Of a stretch of 64,000 nucleotides of DNA, positions 27,557 through 36,212 are shown one piece after another. The notes below the pieces were generated by a model, which made no database searches, had not been told where the DNA came from, and saw only the letters and a list, made by a program, of their open reading frames with translations. Position numbers and translations under genes: made by a program. Origin of the DNA: Rhodoferax sp. (lineage in GTDB: Bacteria > Pseudomonadota > Gammaproteobacteria > Burkholderiales > Burkholderiaceae_C). The stretch lies in assembly GCF_023700745.1 (NCBI RefSeq), contig NZ_JAMPYG010000001.1, forward strand, positions 310,001 through 374,000, in the 5' to 3' direction. The stretch's first letter is position 1. Each line of letters opens with the position of its first letter.

Positions 27557-28200
27557 GGGAGCCTTTGTGATTTGAAAATTTCTGTGAAAGATTGGGCGGC
27601 CTGGCCAGGATCCGGCGCTGAACAGATGGCGCTGACCACGGCCAGGCCGTCGGCACCAGCCTGCAGCAGCTCCGCCGCGTTGCCGTGGTGGATGCCGCCA
27701 ATGGCGACCAGCGGCAGCGCGGTCAAGGCGCGCACTTGGCGGACGCCCGCCAGGCCCCAGGGCGGGGCAGTATCGGTTTTGGTGGGCGTGGCATAGACCG
27801 GGCTGATGCCCAGGTAATCCACCGGCTGACCGGCGGCACGCGCCACATCGTCGAGGTTTTCCACCGACAGGCCGATGAACACCTCGGGCGGCAGCAGTTG
27901 CCGTGCCAGCGCCACCGGCATGTCGGACTGGCCCAGGTGCACGCCCTGGGCGCCACAGGCCAGCGCCACATCCAGGCGGTCGTTGATGACCAGGGGCACG
28001 CCCAACGGGGCCAGCAGGTTCCTGACGGTCAGCGCCAGTGCCACAAAGTCGCGCGTGGCCAGGGCTTTTTCGCGCAACTGGACACAGCTCACACCGCCCT
28101 GCACCGCCGACAGCAGCACGTCGGTGAGGGTGCGGCCGCGCAGGCTGGCCTGATCGGTAACCAGATAGAGGTGCAGCGCCCCGGTCAATGCCTGGTGCAT
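27553..28200 (-). CDS. thiE: Thiamine phosphate synthase (canonical ThiE)
   Basis: Joins HMP-PP and thiazole phosphate to thiamine phosphate. The 215-residue protein has the usual length and motifs: VQLREK, INDRLDVAL, GVHLGQSDMP, the SPVYATPTKTD loop and IGGIHHGN. It starts 3 bp after the thiM stop and overlaps thiD by 4 bp. It is the second ThiE-type gene within 2 kb, in a salvage-type operon with thiM and thiD. Confidence 0.94.
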   Translation of the reverse strand: MHQALTGALHLYLVTDQASLRGRTLTDVLLSAVQGGVSCVQLREKALATRDFVALALTVRNLLAPLGVPLVINDRLDVALACGAQGVHLGQSDMPVALARQLLPPEVFIGLSVENLDDVARAAGQPVDYLGISPVYATPTKTDTAPPWGLAGVRQVRALTALPLVAIGGIHHGNAAELLQAGADGLAVVSAICSAPDPGQAAQSFTEIFKSQRLP

Positions 28201-28203
28201 CGT

Positions 28204-29034
28204 TTATGGGCTGACGGTGAGCTTGAGGCGGCTCAAAAACGTGGTCTCGTCGAGCAACTGCAAATGGTCGAGCAGTGCCATTTGCAAGCTGCCCACGCCC
28301 TGGCCTTGTGCCTGCACCGCCTGGGTGGCCACTTCGCCGACCACGCCCAGGTAGGCCATGGCCGCGACGGTGGCGCGCCAGGCGTCGGGCTGGACCGCAC
28401 AGAACGCCCCCACCAACGCCGTGGCCGAGCAACCCACGCCGGTGATGCGCGTCATCCATTCATGGCCGTTGGCCAGGCTGGCATGGCGACCATGGGCATC
28501 CAGCACGTGGTCGAGTGGGCCGCTGACGCAGACCACACCGCCACTGCGCTCAGACAGCGCACGCGCGCCCTGCAGCGCATCGGCCACGGCCGCGCTGCTG
28601 TCCACACCACGCGTTTGCGCGGCCATGCCCGCCACGCTCATGATTTCCGAGGCGTTGCCACGAATGACCGTTGGCATGGCCTGGCGCAGGATAGCCTTAA
28701 TGCTGTCGTTCCGATAAGGGGTGGCGCCAGCACCCACCGGGTCGAGCACGGTGGGAATGGCGCGCGCCGAGGCCACGTCCAGCGCCTGGCACATGCTGTT
28801 GATCCAGTAGGGCTCCAGCGTGCCGATGTTGAGCACCAGCGCCTGGGCGATGGCGGCCATGTCGGCCACCTCTTCGTGGGCGTGCGCCATCACCGGTGAG
28901 GCGCCCATGGCCAGCAGCACATTGGCGTTGAAGTTCATCACCACCAGGTTGGTGATGGAGTGCACCAGCGGGCGCTGCGCGCGCACCGCCAGCACATCGG
29001 CCCAGAGATCGGAAGGTAAAAGTGGCTTGGCCAT
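28204..29034 (-). CDS. thiM: Hydroxyethylthiazole kinase ThiM
   Basis: Salvage kinase that phosphorylates thiazole alcohol. It has 276 residues from the ATG at 29034; a TTG at 29049 would add five residues. The ribokinase-fold motifs are [39 protein letters not shown] and [10 protein letters not shown]. It is the first gene after the minus-strand TPP riboswitch, with only about 50 bp of leader between. Confidence 0.95.
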   Translation of the reverse strand: MAKPLLPSDLWADVLAVRAQRPLVHSITNLVVMNFNANVLLAMGASPVMAHAHEEVADMAAIAQALVLNIGTLEPYWINSMCQALDVASARAIPTVLDPVGAGATPYRNDSIKAILRQAMPTVIRGNASEIMSVAGMAAQTRGVDSSAAVADALQGARALSERSGGVVCVSGPLDHVLDAHGRHASLANGHEWMTRITGVGCSATALVGAFCAVQPDAWRATVAAMAYLGVVGEVATQAVQAQGQGVGSLQMALLDHLQLLDETTFLSRLKLTVSP

Positions 29035-29084
29035 GACAGATTCCAGCAAGTGATCCGGGGCCGTTCAGCGCAACGCCTGGGGTG

Positions 29085-29165
29085 AACGCTTTCCTACGCT
29101 GGCACGACCCAGATCAGGTTCAAAGAGTTTTTCTCAGCCACCCGACCGGGCGGCACCTCTAGCGC
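29085..29165 (-). promoter_or_regulatory. TPP riboswitch (THI box) upstream of thiM-thiE-thiD
   Basis: Read on the minus strand, all aptamer landmarks are present: GAGGTGCC near 29160, GGCTGAGA near 29137, TTTGAACCTGATCTGG around 29131-29111, and the closing GCGTAGGAAAG near 29098-29088. It likely switches transcription or translation of the salvage operon. Confidence 0.94.
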
Positions 29166-29214
29166 TGCGAATTATGACGGATACACAGGGAAGCCCGGAC
29201 AAGCAGGCCAGGGT

Positions 29215-29607
29215 TTACGGCGTGCGCCTGGCGATATGTGCACGCAACCAGTCAGCAAAGGCGTCTTCAGACAAGTCGTCCGAAGCGACGGCGAGCATGG
29301 TGAGTACACAGTCAGCATCATCAGCCACCAATTGGTAGCCATTGAGCCGCAAAAATAGCTCGGCAGCGACAAAACCCGTTCGCTTGTTGCCATCGATAAA
29401 AGCGTCATTGCGAGAAAGCCCGTAGCCATAGACAGCGGCCAGAGCGGCTGCATCGGGGTTACCGTAAGCCGCCAAATTGATAGGGCGTGCCATTGCAGAC
29501 TCCAACAAGTTGTCATCCCGGACACCACTGCCTCCGCCGTGCTCGGCCAGTTGCATATCGTGAATCGCCAGAATGACGGCACGCTCAATCCAGATCCAGG
29601 CGTTCAT
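29215..29607 (-). CDS. doc: Doc-like (Fic fold) toxin with altered active-site motif
   Basis: A 130-residue death-on-curing family protein. Fic/Doc motifs are present from about residue 64 (GLSRNDAFIDGNKRTG), but the position that is His in typical HxFx(D/N)GNK motifs is Asp68 here. The codon GAC differs from CAC by one base. That His is essential for catalysis in P1 Doc, so this toxin may be inactive or altered. It overlaps the 4-bp end of the antitoxin frame. The antitoxin itself is interrupted by a stop, so the module looks decayed. Confidence 0.82.
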   Translation of the reverse strand: MNAWIWIERAVILAIHDMQLAEHGGGSGVRDDNLLESAMARPINLAAYGNPDAAALAAVYGYGLSRNDAFIDGNKRTGFVAAELFLRLNGYQLVADDADCVLTMLAVASDDLSEDAFADWLRAHIARRTP

Positions 29608-29828
29608 TTTGCCAACTCGTGCAAGACATTGCGTCGCTCTTTCATCACCTCACGCGCCAAACGCATTTAAGCCTCGAAGACCGGGTCGTTTGGAGTTATG
29701 CGCAGCCCATCTGGTGACTCTGTGACATAAAACGTGTCCCCTTTTTCCAATTTGAGCTGGGCCAACAATTCTTTGGGGAAAACCGCGCCCACCGAGTTCC
29801 CGATTTGTGTGAGTTTGAGCGTGTACAT
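29604..29828 (-). pseudogene. Interrupted AbrB/MazE-type antitoxin of the Doc module
   Basis: The frame opens at 29828 with an AGGAG ribosome binding site and encodes an AbrB-fold DNA-binding domain (MYTLKLTQIGNSVGAVFPKE). A TAA stop at 29667-29669 cuts it after 53 residues. In the same frame the reading continues for 20 more codons (MRLAREVMKERRNVLHELAK) to a TGA that overlaps the toxin ATG, as intact family members do. Restoring CAA at the stop would yield 74 residues. An ATG follows the stop directly, so a separate peptide of the C-terminal toxin-binding part could be made. Confidence 0.78.
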
Positions 29829-29892
29829 AAAAAATCTCCTAAAAGTTATAACGCTTGTAATACCAAGCAAAGGCATTCAAGCTGTCAATCAT

Positions 29893-31020
29893 TCAAGGCT
29901 TGGCCGGAGGCACCACCACAAACCGGCCCGATGCCGCGCTTTGTTCGCCCAGCGTCAGGAGTTGCATCACCGCATGCACCTGCGCCGGTGTCACACCGGG
30001 CTCGGGCTGCAGTCCCCACAGGTGGTCGCGCAGCTGGGCGTAATAGGCCAGGTAGTTGCCCGCCGGATTGGGGGCCGCCATGCGCACCGACACCGGGGTC
30101 GTCACGCCGGGGATGTTTTCCATGCGCAGCAATTGACCCGGTTGCGGGTCTTGACCCCAGTTATCAAGTGCATCCAGTTGCGGCCGCTGACCTGTCTTGA
30201 GGGCGTCTTCCTGCACGTCCAGCCCGAACTTGGTCAAGCTGCCCCGGGTGCCATGGACCACCCAGCGCGGCCCCGGCTCAGCCACCAGTGTGCTGGCATG
30301 CAGGATCACGCGCAGACTGCCATGCCGGGTGTCGTAACGCAGCACGGCATGAAACCAGTCGTTCACCAGGGCGTCGTCGCGCACGCTGGCCTGCTCCAGC
30401 AGCAGGGCATCCGGCCGGCCAAACAAGACCAGCGACTGGTCCACCAGGTGCGGCCCAAGGTCGAACCAGAGGCCGGAGCCGGGCAGGTTTTGCTCGCGCC
30501 AGCGCGTCGGCACAGTGGGGCGGTAGCGGTCAAAGTGCGAATCAAGCTGCACCACTCGGCCCAACTGGCCGCTTTGGATCACTTGCTGCAGCGCCAGAAA
30601 ATCACTGTCGAAGCGCCGGTTCTGAAATACCGTGAGCACCCTGCCCTGCTGGCACGCCAGATCAAGCAGCGTTTCAGTTTCGGTCAGGGTCACGGTGCAG
30701 GGTTTGTCCATCACCACATGTTTGCCCGCTTGCAGCGCAGCTTGTGCCAATTCGAAATGGCTGGCGTTGGGGGTGGCGATCACCACCAGATCAATGGCGG
30801 GGTCAGCCAGGGCAGCGCTGACGGAAGCCACGCAGGACACGGCCGGCCAGTCGCGTTGCACCGCGTCCGTCTGGCGCGTGACAATGCAGGCCAGTTGCAG
30901 ACCGGGCACGCCGGCGATGAGCGGCGCATGAAAGATGCGACCGGCACCGCCATAACCGATCAGGGCAACTTGCAGTGGCGGGTATTGGGCAGGAGGTGGG
31001 GCTGATGGCGCAGGTTTCAT
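29893..31020 (-). CDS. Gfo/Idh/MocA family oxidoreductase
   Basis: A 375-residue NAD(P)-dependent oxidoreductase. The N-terminal Rossmann motif is IGYGGAGRIFHAPLI (about 22-36), followed by the family DKPCTVTLTET region and the dimerization barrel with GSGLWFDLGPHLVDQ. The ATG at 31020 is preferred over a TTG 51 bp upstream. The substrate is unknown; the second domain resembles inositol- or glucose-fructose-type dehydrogenases only in outline. It is divergent from the acyltransferase. Confidence 0.87.
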   Translation of the reverse strand: MKPAPSAPPPAQYPPLQVALIGYGGAGRIFHAPLIAGVPGLQLACIVTRQTDAVQRDWPAVSCVASVSAALADPAIDLVVIATPNASHFELAQAALQAGKHVVMDKPCTVTLTETETLLDLACQQGRVLTVFQNRRFDSDFLALQQVIQSGQLGRVVQLDSHFDRYRPTVPTRWREQNLPGSGLWFDLGPHLVDQSLVLFGRPDALLLEQASVRDDALVNDWFHAVLRYDTRHGSLRVILHASTLVAEPGPRWVVHGTRGSLTKFGLDVQEDALKTGQRPQLDALDNWGQDPQPGQLLRMENIPGVTTPVSVRMAAPNPAGNYLAYYAQLRDHLWGLQPEPGVTPAQVHAVMQLLTLGEQSAASGRFVVVPPAKP

Positions 31021-31096
31021 ACCCGGATCATCACCGAAAATGCAGCCAGGGGAAGACCCACACGTGACCAAGACTTAAATCGCGCACAATTTGGCC

Positions 31097-31999
31097 ATGC
31101 TTCAATTTTTGCCAGCGCCGATCAACGGTGCCATTGCCAGCACACTGATGTTGCTCAACATTTTGTTTTGGGTACCTGTTTTGCTGCTCGCCGCCACCGT
31201 CAAGCTGCTGCTGCCGTTCAGGCGGGTGCGTCTGGCCATTGACCCGCTGCTGCTGCAGATTGCCGAAGCCTGGATTGCAGGCAACAGTGCCTGGATGCGG
31301 CTGACGCAGCCGCTGCAATGGCAAGTGACGGGCATTCAGGATCTGGACCGACGCCAGTGGTACCTGGTCATTTGCAACCACCAGTCATGGGTCGATATTC
31401 TGGTGTTGCAGCATGTGCTGAACCGGCGTATTCCGCTGCTCAAGTTTTTTCTCAAAAAACAATTGATCTGGGTGCCCATCATGGGACTGGCCTGGTGGGC
31501 ACTGGAGTTCCCGTTCATGCGTCGGCACAGCGAAGCTTTTCTGCAAAAGCACCCCGAAGAGCGTGGCAAGGACGCCGCGACCACGCGTGCGGCCTGCGAA
31601 AAATACGCGCTGGTACCGACCAGTGTGATGAATTTTGTCGAGGGCACCCGCTTCACCCGCGCCAAACAGCAACGCCAGCAGTCGCCCTACCGGCACCTGC
31701 TCAAGCCCAAGGCGGGCGGCATCAGCCTGGCGCTGGATGCCATGGGCGAAAAATTTGGCGCGGTGCTCGACATCACCATCGCCTACCCGGATGGTACGCC
31801 CAATTTCTGGCAATTTTTGCAGGGTCGCGTGCCTCGGGTGATTGTGCAGGCCCGCACCCTGGCAGTGCCACGGCTTGCCGCCAATGCAGCGGGTGACCTC
31901 TCGCAGGCCTGGCGGGAACTGTGTCAGGCCTGGATCAACCAGTTGTGGACTGACAAGGATGCCCTGCTGGACAGGCTTCAGGCCCATAAAAACCAATAA
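31097..31999 (+). CDS. Lysophospholipid acyltransferase-like protein (YihG type)
   Basis: A 300-residue membrane-bound acyltransferase of the PlsC/LPLAT superfamily. One N-terminal hydrophobic segment (about 8-35) is followed by the NHQSWVD motif (HX4D, about residue 96). A second motif, FVEGTRFT, is near residue 182. It is close to E. coli YihG, which acylates lysophospholipids. The ATG at 31097 is preferred over a TTG six bases upstream. It is followed by a lipase gene on the same strand after 58 A/T-rich bp. Confidence 0.85.
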   Translation: MLQFLPAPINGAIASTLMLLNILFWVPVLLLAATVKLLLPFRRVRLAIDPLLLQIAEAWIAGNSAWMRLTQPLQWQVTGIQDLDRRQWYLVICNHQSWVDILVLQHVLNRRIPLLKFFLKKQLIWVPIMGLAWWALEFPFMRRHSEAFLQKHPEERGKDAATTRAACEKYALVPTSVMNFVEGTRFTRAKQQRQQSPYRHLLKPKAGGISLALDAMGEKFGAVLDITIAYPDGTPNFWQFLQGRVPRVIVQARTLAVPRLAANAAGDLSQAWRELCQAWINQLWTDKDALLDRLQAHKNQ

Positions 32000-32057
32000 A
32001 TTACTTTAACAATCACTAATAAAATATTGATTTAGTTCAATAAACAAAGAAGGCTTC

Positions 32058-32960
32058 ATGCTTGCAAGATTACTGCGTTGCATTTACCTGATTCAGCTGT
32101 TCTGCGGTGCTTTGCTGGGCGCCTATGCCGCCACCCAACTCGGCCAAAGCGGTGTCAATGCGCTACCGCTGGTGTTGTTGTGCACCCTGTTGTTGCCCCT
32201 GTTGCTGCAATTTGGTGTCATCTGCGTGAGCATGGTGCAATCACGCCCCAAGCTGGCCGGCGCCCTCTGGTGGCGGGCTTTTGGCGGTGAATTTTTAGCT
32301 GCCTTGCGTATTTTCTGGTTGCAATTGCCATGGGCTGCAACAAAAACAGAGGTCCGATTCCCGGATCTGCCCCGGCAAACACAGCCCTGGCGAATGCCGG
32401 TGCTGCTGGTGCATGGCTACATCTGTAACTACCGGGTATGGGACAAGACCGTCAAGGCGCTACACCAGGCAGGCCACCCGGTACTTGCGATCACGCTGGA
32501 GCCTCTCTTTACCTTGATTGATGATTACGCCCCTCAAATCGAGCAGGCCGTGCGGCAGTTGCAACAGGCCACCGGTGCCGGGCAGGTGGCGCTGGTCGGA
32601 CACAGCATGGGCGGCCTGATCATTCGGGCCTGGCTACGTCAATATGGCAGTGCCAATGCGGCCCGGATCATCACGCTGGGAACCCCACATCAGGGGACCA
32701 AAATGGCCAGTTGGTCGCCAACTACCAACGCAGCCCAAATGGCATGGCACAGCCCGTGGCTGCAGAACCTGCAAGCCGAGGAAACGCCGGCAAGCCGGCA
32801 ACTGATGCACATCGCCCTGACGCAGCACGACAATATCGTCTACCCGCAGCGCGAACAGGTGCTGACGGATGCCAAGGTCACCGAATTCAGCGGGCTGGGT
32901 CATCTGGAGCTGTGTCTGGATGGTCGGGTGATCCGGTGGTTGCTGGAAAAACTACACTGA
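32058..32960 (+). CDS. Lipase/esterase, alpha/beta hydrolase with membrane N-terminus
   Basis: A 300-residue triacylglycerol-lipase-like alpha/beta hydrolase. Two hydrophobic segments occupy about residues 5-65, so it may be membrane-anchored. The HGY oxyanion region (VLLVHGYICNYRVWDK), the nucleophile GHSMGG (about residue 180) and a late GLGHLELC histidine complete a triad. GTPHQGTKMA is typical of bacterial lipases. A GAAGG ribosome binding site precedes the ATG. With the upstream acyltransferase it may form a phospholipid-remodelling pair (inference). Confidence 0.84.
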   Translation: MLARLLRCIYLIQLFCGALLGAYAATQLGQSGVNALPLVLLCTLLLPLLLQFGVICVSMVQSRPKLAGALWWRAFGGEFLAALRIFWLQLPWAATKTEVRFPDLPRQTQPWRMPVLLVHGYICNYRVWDKTVKALHQAGHPVLAITLEPLFTLIDDYAPQIEQAVRQLQQATGAGQVALVGHSMGGLIIRAWLRQYGSANAARIITLGTPHQGTKMASWSPTTNAAQMAWHSPWLQNLQAEETPASRQLMHIALTQHDNIVYPQREQVLTDAKVTEFSGLGHLELCLDGRVIRWLLEKLH

Positions 32961-33008
32961 TCCCGGCCAATCTTTCATGTCAATGCTGCAAAGCAGAAAC
33001 TTGCTCGC

Positions 33009-33014
33009 TATAAT
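33009..33014 (+). promoter_or_regulatory. -10 element upstream of rpsU
   Basis: A perfect TATAAT 130 bp upstream of the rpsU ATG, inside a long leader (about 33020-33140). No good -35 is visible at the expected spacing. The leader has no gene. Confidence 0.5.
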
Positions 33015-33140
33015 CCTAGGCTTTGCTGGCAAAACTCCGCTGCCTGATCAACTTTTAAGCGGAGAAAATCGTAAACAGTCAGGTTTTAGGCCCGATCTTC
33101 CCGAAACTGGACGTTTACACATTTAGGATCTCTTGACGTA

Positions 33141-33353
33141 ATGACAACCATCCGTGTTAAAGACAACGAACCCTTTGACGTCGCACTGCGCCGCTTCAAA
33201 CGCACCATTGAAAAACTGGGCCTTTTGACCGACTTGCGTGCACGCGAGTTCTACGAAAAGCCCACCTCTGAGCGTAAGCGCAAGAAGGCTGCTGCCGTCA
33301 AACGCAATTACAAGCGCATCCGCGCCATGCAATTGCCCAAGAAACTGTATTGA
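33141..33353 (+). CDS. rpsU: 30S ribosomal protein S21
   Basis: Small-subunit protein of 70 residues with the usual start [20 protein letters not shown] and a basic C-terminus. It is needed for initiation and is often first in the rpsU-dnaG-rpoD locus. Here yqeY follows, and dnaG does not appear in the next genes. A strong terminator lies just after it. Confidence 0.97.
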   Translation: MTTIRVKDNEPFDVALRRFKRTIEKLGLLTDLRAREFYEKPTSERKRKKAAAVKRNYKRIRAMQLPKKLY

Positions 33354-33392
33354 GCCTGTCGTTCTGACAGGGCTGCTGCAGCCTCTTGAACA

Positions 33393-33425
33393 AGCTCGCC
33401 GGGGACGCTCAGGCGGGCTTTTTTT
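33393..33425 (+). terminator. Rho-independent terminator between rpsU and yqeY
   Basis: Stem AGCTCGCC/GGCGGGCT (33393-33400 with 33412-33419), an 11-nt loop and a run of seven T. It could attenuate transcription into yqeY. Confidence 0.85.
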
Positions 33426-33455
33426 ATGCCCAATCCAATCACAGGAGCCACCAAA

Positions 33456-33902
33456 ATGTCCCTCAAAGACCAAATTACCGAAGACATGAAAACCGCCATG
33501 CGGGCCAAGGACAGCGCGCGTCTGGGGACCATCCGCCTGCTGCTTGCCGCGGCCAAGCAAAAGGAAGTGGACGAGCGTGTGGTGCTGGACGATGCCGCCA
33601 TGATCGCGATTGTGGACAAGCTCATCAAGCAGCGCAAGGATTCGGTGGCCGCCTACACCCAGGCCAGCCGGATGGATCTGGCAGACAAGGAAAGTGCCGA
33701 GATCGTGGTACTGCAAGCCTATTTGCCGCAGCGCCTCAGCGCTGAAGAAGTCAGCGCGGCGGTACAGGCCATTGTGGCCGGCCTGGGCGCCAAGGGCCCG
33801 GGTGACATGGGCAAGGTCATGGCCGCCGTCAAAACACAACTGGCCGGCAAGGCGGACATGGCCATGGTGTCACAAGCCGTCAAGGCGGCACTGGCCAACT
33901 GA
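33456..33902 (+). CDS. yqeY: GatB/YqeY domain-containing protein
   Basis: A 148-residue YqeY protein, an Asn/Gln amidotransferase tail-like domain of unclear role. The AGGAG ribosome binding site at 33443 fixes the ATG at 33456; an ATG at 33426 lies just after the terminator and is not family-like. Motifs include RLGTIRLLLAAAKQKEVD and PGDMGKVMAAVK. It is usually beside rpsU. Confidence 0.93.
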   Translation: MSLKDQITEDMKTAMRAKDSARLGTIRLLLAAAKQKEVDERVVLDDAAMIAIVDKLIKQRKDSVAAYTQASRMDLADKESAEIVVLQAYLPQRLSAEEVSAAVQAIVAGLGAKGPGDMGKVMAAVKTQLAGKADMAMVSQAVKAALAN

Positions 33903-33903
33903 G

Positions 33904-36189
33904 TCAGGTCTGGCCTCTTTCGAGGCTGTTGCGCATGGCGGTGTGTACCACCTCGTCGAGTGCGCTGTCGACCATGGAGTGCTCGGACACCAGGCGCAGC
34001 GCCTGGGTATGCACAAGATGTTCAAGCGAGGGCCGTGTCATGGACTGGGTCTGGCCTTGCACGCCGGTAAACAGGTACATGGTGCGTTGCGGACTGATCC
34101 AGCTGAGCTGGCTACGCTGCCAGTTTCCCTGGATGGCAATTTCCACCCAGGAACCGACCACCAATTTTTCAAGCGACGGCAATGACGGTGCAGAAGCACC
34201 CTGGGTTGGTGGCGGCACTGGCCGATTTACCGGAAAATCGTCAGGCATTTCCATGAATCCTGAAACCTTGGCTTCTTCAGGTGCCAGCCAGTGCCTGTGG
34301 TTGCCCGGCAAATTGGTCTTGTCAATTCTGGGCGCAACAGTGGATGCATCGGGCGCAGGCCGGAAAGCCTGCTGATGCAGTTTCATGAGAGCGTCGAAAA
34401 ACAGGCTTGTTTTCACGGCCGGATAATCAATCAGGCCCAGCCCTTCACGTAATTTCGCCAGGAGCTTGGATACCAGTTTGGTGAGCTGGCCCAGATCCTT
34501 TCGGGTCAACTCAGGCTGGGCGCTCCACAACAGGAGATTGACCAGATTTTTATACCCGCCGGGATCTTCGGTGCCCCCGGTTTTGTTGTTGAGTTCTGCG
34601 GTTGCAATCACTTGAGCCCATGGTCCGCAAAGAAATTCGGCGACCGAGGCGGGCACCTGCCGCATCTCGGGGATAAGGTCGAGGTTGGCACTGATCTTTT
34701 CGGCCAGCAGGTTTCGTTCTTCCACGCGGTTGAGGACGCGCATGGCCTGTTGCACGGTCTGCTGTGACTGGATCACTTGCTCCGACCACATGTTGTTGAG
34801 GTTGAAAAGCGCCAGATCGAAAGGCTCGGCGCTGTCGATCTGGATGCGCGACAGGGGATTCACGTAGCGGTGCAATGAGCGGATGAAGCGTGCGCATTCA
34901 GGTGTATCTGCCGAACCAAAAACCAGGCCACGCTGGGTGATTTCCTGCAACATGCGTCGCGCCGGATGTTGCTTGTTATTGAAAAACCGGGGATCGACCA
35001 ATACCAGCCGCAACAGGGCGGGTTCAAGGTTGGCGATGACATCGCGAATGGGCTTGAGCAACCGGGTGTCTTTGACCAGGTTGTCAATCATCTGCACCAT
35101 CACCTCAAAACTGAGAACCTGGGCAGAACTTTGACAGCTTTTGCGCAACATCTGCCGTGTGGATTCGGCTTGCCCGGCCTTGTCCATCAAGGTGTCCTGG
35201 CGCTGCGACAAAGGTACCACTTCTTCGTCTGCCTGGTTCATGTTTTGCAGCGCCTCAAAGGCGGCTGGGACCGTCGAGGCGAAATCAGTGGTCGCCTGCG
35301 CGAAGTCTGGCGTTGGCGAAGCATCCGCGGTGTCCGCCACGTTCCAGTCCAATGCTCCCGCGAACTGGGTCACCGCTTCATCAGGGGCAACCTCTTGTTG
35401 AGAGTCGGTCTGATCTGCCAATAATTCACGCAAGCGGTTCAGGGTCAACACACTGGGCTGCTGTGATGTTTCGTCAGCCCCATTTTTCCAGTGCACAGCT
35501 GCTTGGCCGCGGGCCGCCACAAGCGGCTTCTCCGGTTCGCCTGCTGGCAGCGGCAGCACACCATAAGATTTGATTTTCTGCGCCAACGCACTGTAGGAGG
35601 ATTTCAAGGCATCCCCCAAACCAGAGGCCAGGTGCTGGGTCCAGGTGATTCGCACTTGGATCGGCACTGCCGCCTGCAGCAGCACCTCCTGCAAAACAGT
35701 CAGGTAAGTTTGCGGTCGCAAGGGATTGCGCTCGGGTTGGACATGTGCCAGGCCCAACAAGGTTCCGATGCATCCGTTGAGTTCACTCAAGCTTTGTTGT
35801 GCGATGCTTTGGACCAACTGCAATGCACGGGCGAATTCAACGCGCTCCTGCACCTGGCTTTCATCCATGTTCTCCAGCTGCCTATGGCTTAGCTCACCCA
35901 GGGTCAGCTCGCCAAACTGGGAGCTGACCGCTTGTTTGTCCTCAAATGCCTGACGCAACAAGACTGGAAAGCGGGCACACAAAGCTGCAGCTTTTTCATC
36001 CAGCAGCTTGATGCACAGACCGAGTTGGGCGTGCTCGTGTTGCCCGGTGGCACGGTTGAATTCCTGCGCAAGCGATCGACGCGTCACCAGAAACACATGG
36101 CTCAGCAAAGCCTCGCCATGGCGTGCCGACTGTGCCAATGCGGCACGAAACAGCGTGAGGTATTGCTCGGATCGACTGGCTGAATTCAC
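33904..36189 (-). CDS. DUF1631 domain-containing protein
   Basis: A 761-residue protein of the DUF1631 family, seen mostly in beta- and gammaproteobacteria. Function is unknown; the old label thymidine phosphorylase has no support in the sequence. The C-terminus has a PilZ-like beta-region (LVVGSWVEIAIQGNWQRSQLSWISP, about 680-705), suggesting possible c-di-GMP-related or surface functions. The start is GTG at 36189 with a poor ribosome binding site. It converges on yqeY. Confidence 0.85.
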   Translation of the reverse strand: MNSASRSEQYLTLFRAALAQSARHGEALLSHVFLVTRRSLAQEFNRATGQHEHAQLGLCIKLLDEKAAALCARFPVLLRQAFEDKQAVSSQFGELTLGELSHRQLENMDESQVQERVEFARALQLVQSIAQQSLSELNGCIGTLLGLAHVQPERNPLRPQTYLTVLQEVLLQAAVPIQVRITWTQHLASGLGDALKSSYSALAQKIKSYGVLPLPAGEPEKPLVAARGQAAVHWKNGADETSQQPSVLTLNRLRELLADQTDSQQEVAPDEAVTQFAGALDWNVADTADASPTPDFAQATTDFASTVPAAFEALQNMNQADEEVVPLSQRQDTLMDKAGQAESTRQMLRKSCQSSAQVLSFEVMVQMIDNLVKDTRLLKPIRDVIANLEPALLRLVLVDPRFFNNKQHPARRMLQEITQRGLVFGSADTPECARFIRSLHRYVNPLSRIQIDSAEPFDLALFNLNNMWSEQVIQSQQTVQQAMRVLNRVEERNLLAEKISANLDLIPEMRQVPASVAEFLCGPWAQVIATAELNNKTGGTEDPGGYKNLVNLLLWSAQPELTRKDLGQLTKLVSKLLAKLREGLGLIDYPAVKTSLFFDALMKLHQQAFRPAPDASTVAPRIDKTNLPGNHRHWLAPEEAKVSGFMEMPDDFPVNRPVPPPTQGASAPSLPSLEKLVVGSWVEIAIQGNWQRSQLSWISPQRTMYLFTGVQGQTQSMTRPSLEHLVHTQALRLVSEHSMVDSALDEVVHTAMRNSLERGQT

Positions 36190-36212
36190 TGGGGTACTCG
36201 CTTACCGGTCCG

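Noticed and set aside
26717-28459. One 580-codon frame that would fuse thiD to upstream sequence
   Set aside because: The upstream part is the shadow of thiE and thiM in another frame; the ThiD start MNTECIHQYPRVLSIAGSDS at 27556 is complete and coupled to thiE.
33904-36189. Naming the DUF1631 gene thymidine phosphorylase
   Set aside because: That label appears in some databases, but no phosphorylase motif is seen; family DUF1631 is kept with unknown function.
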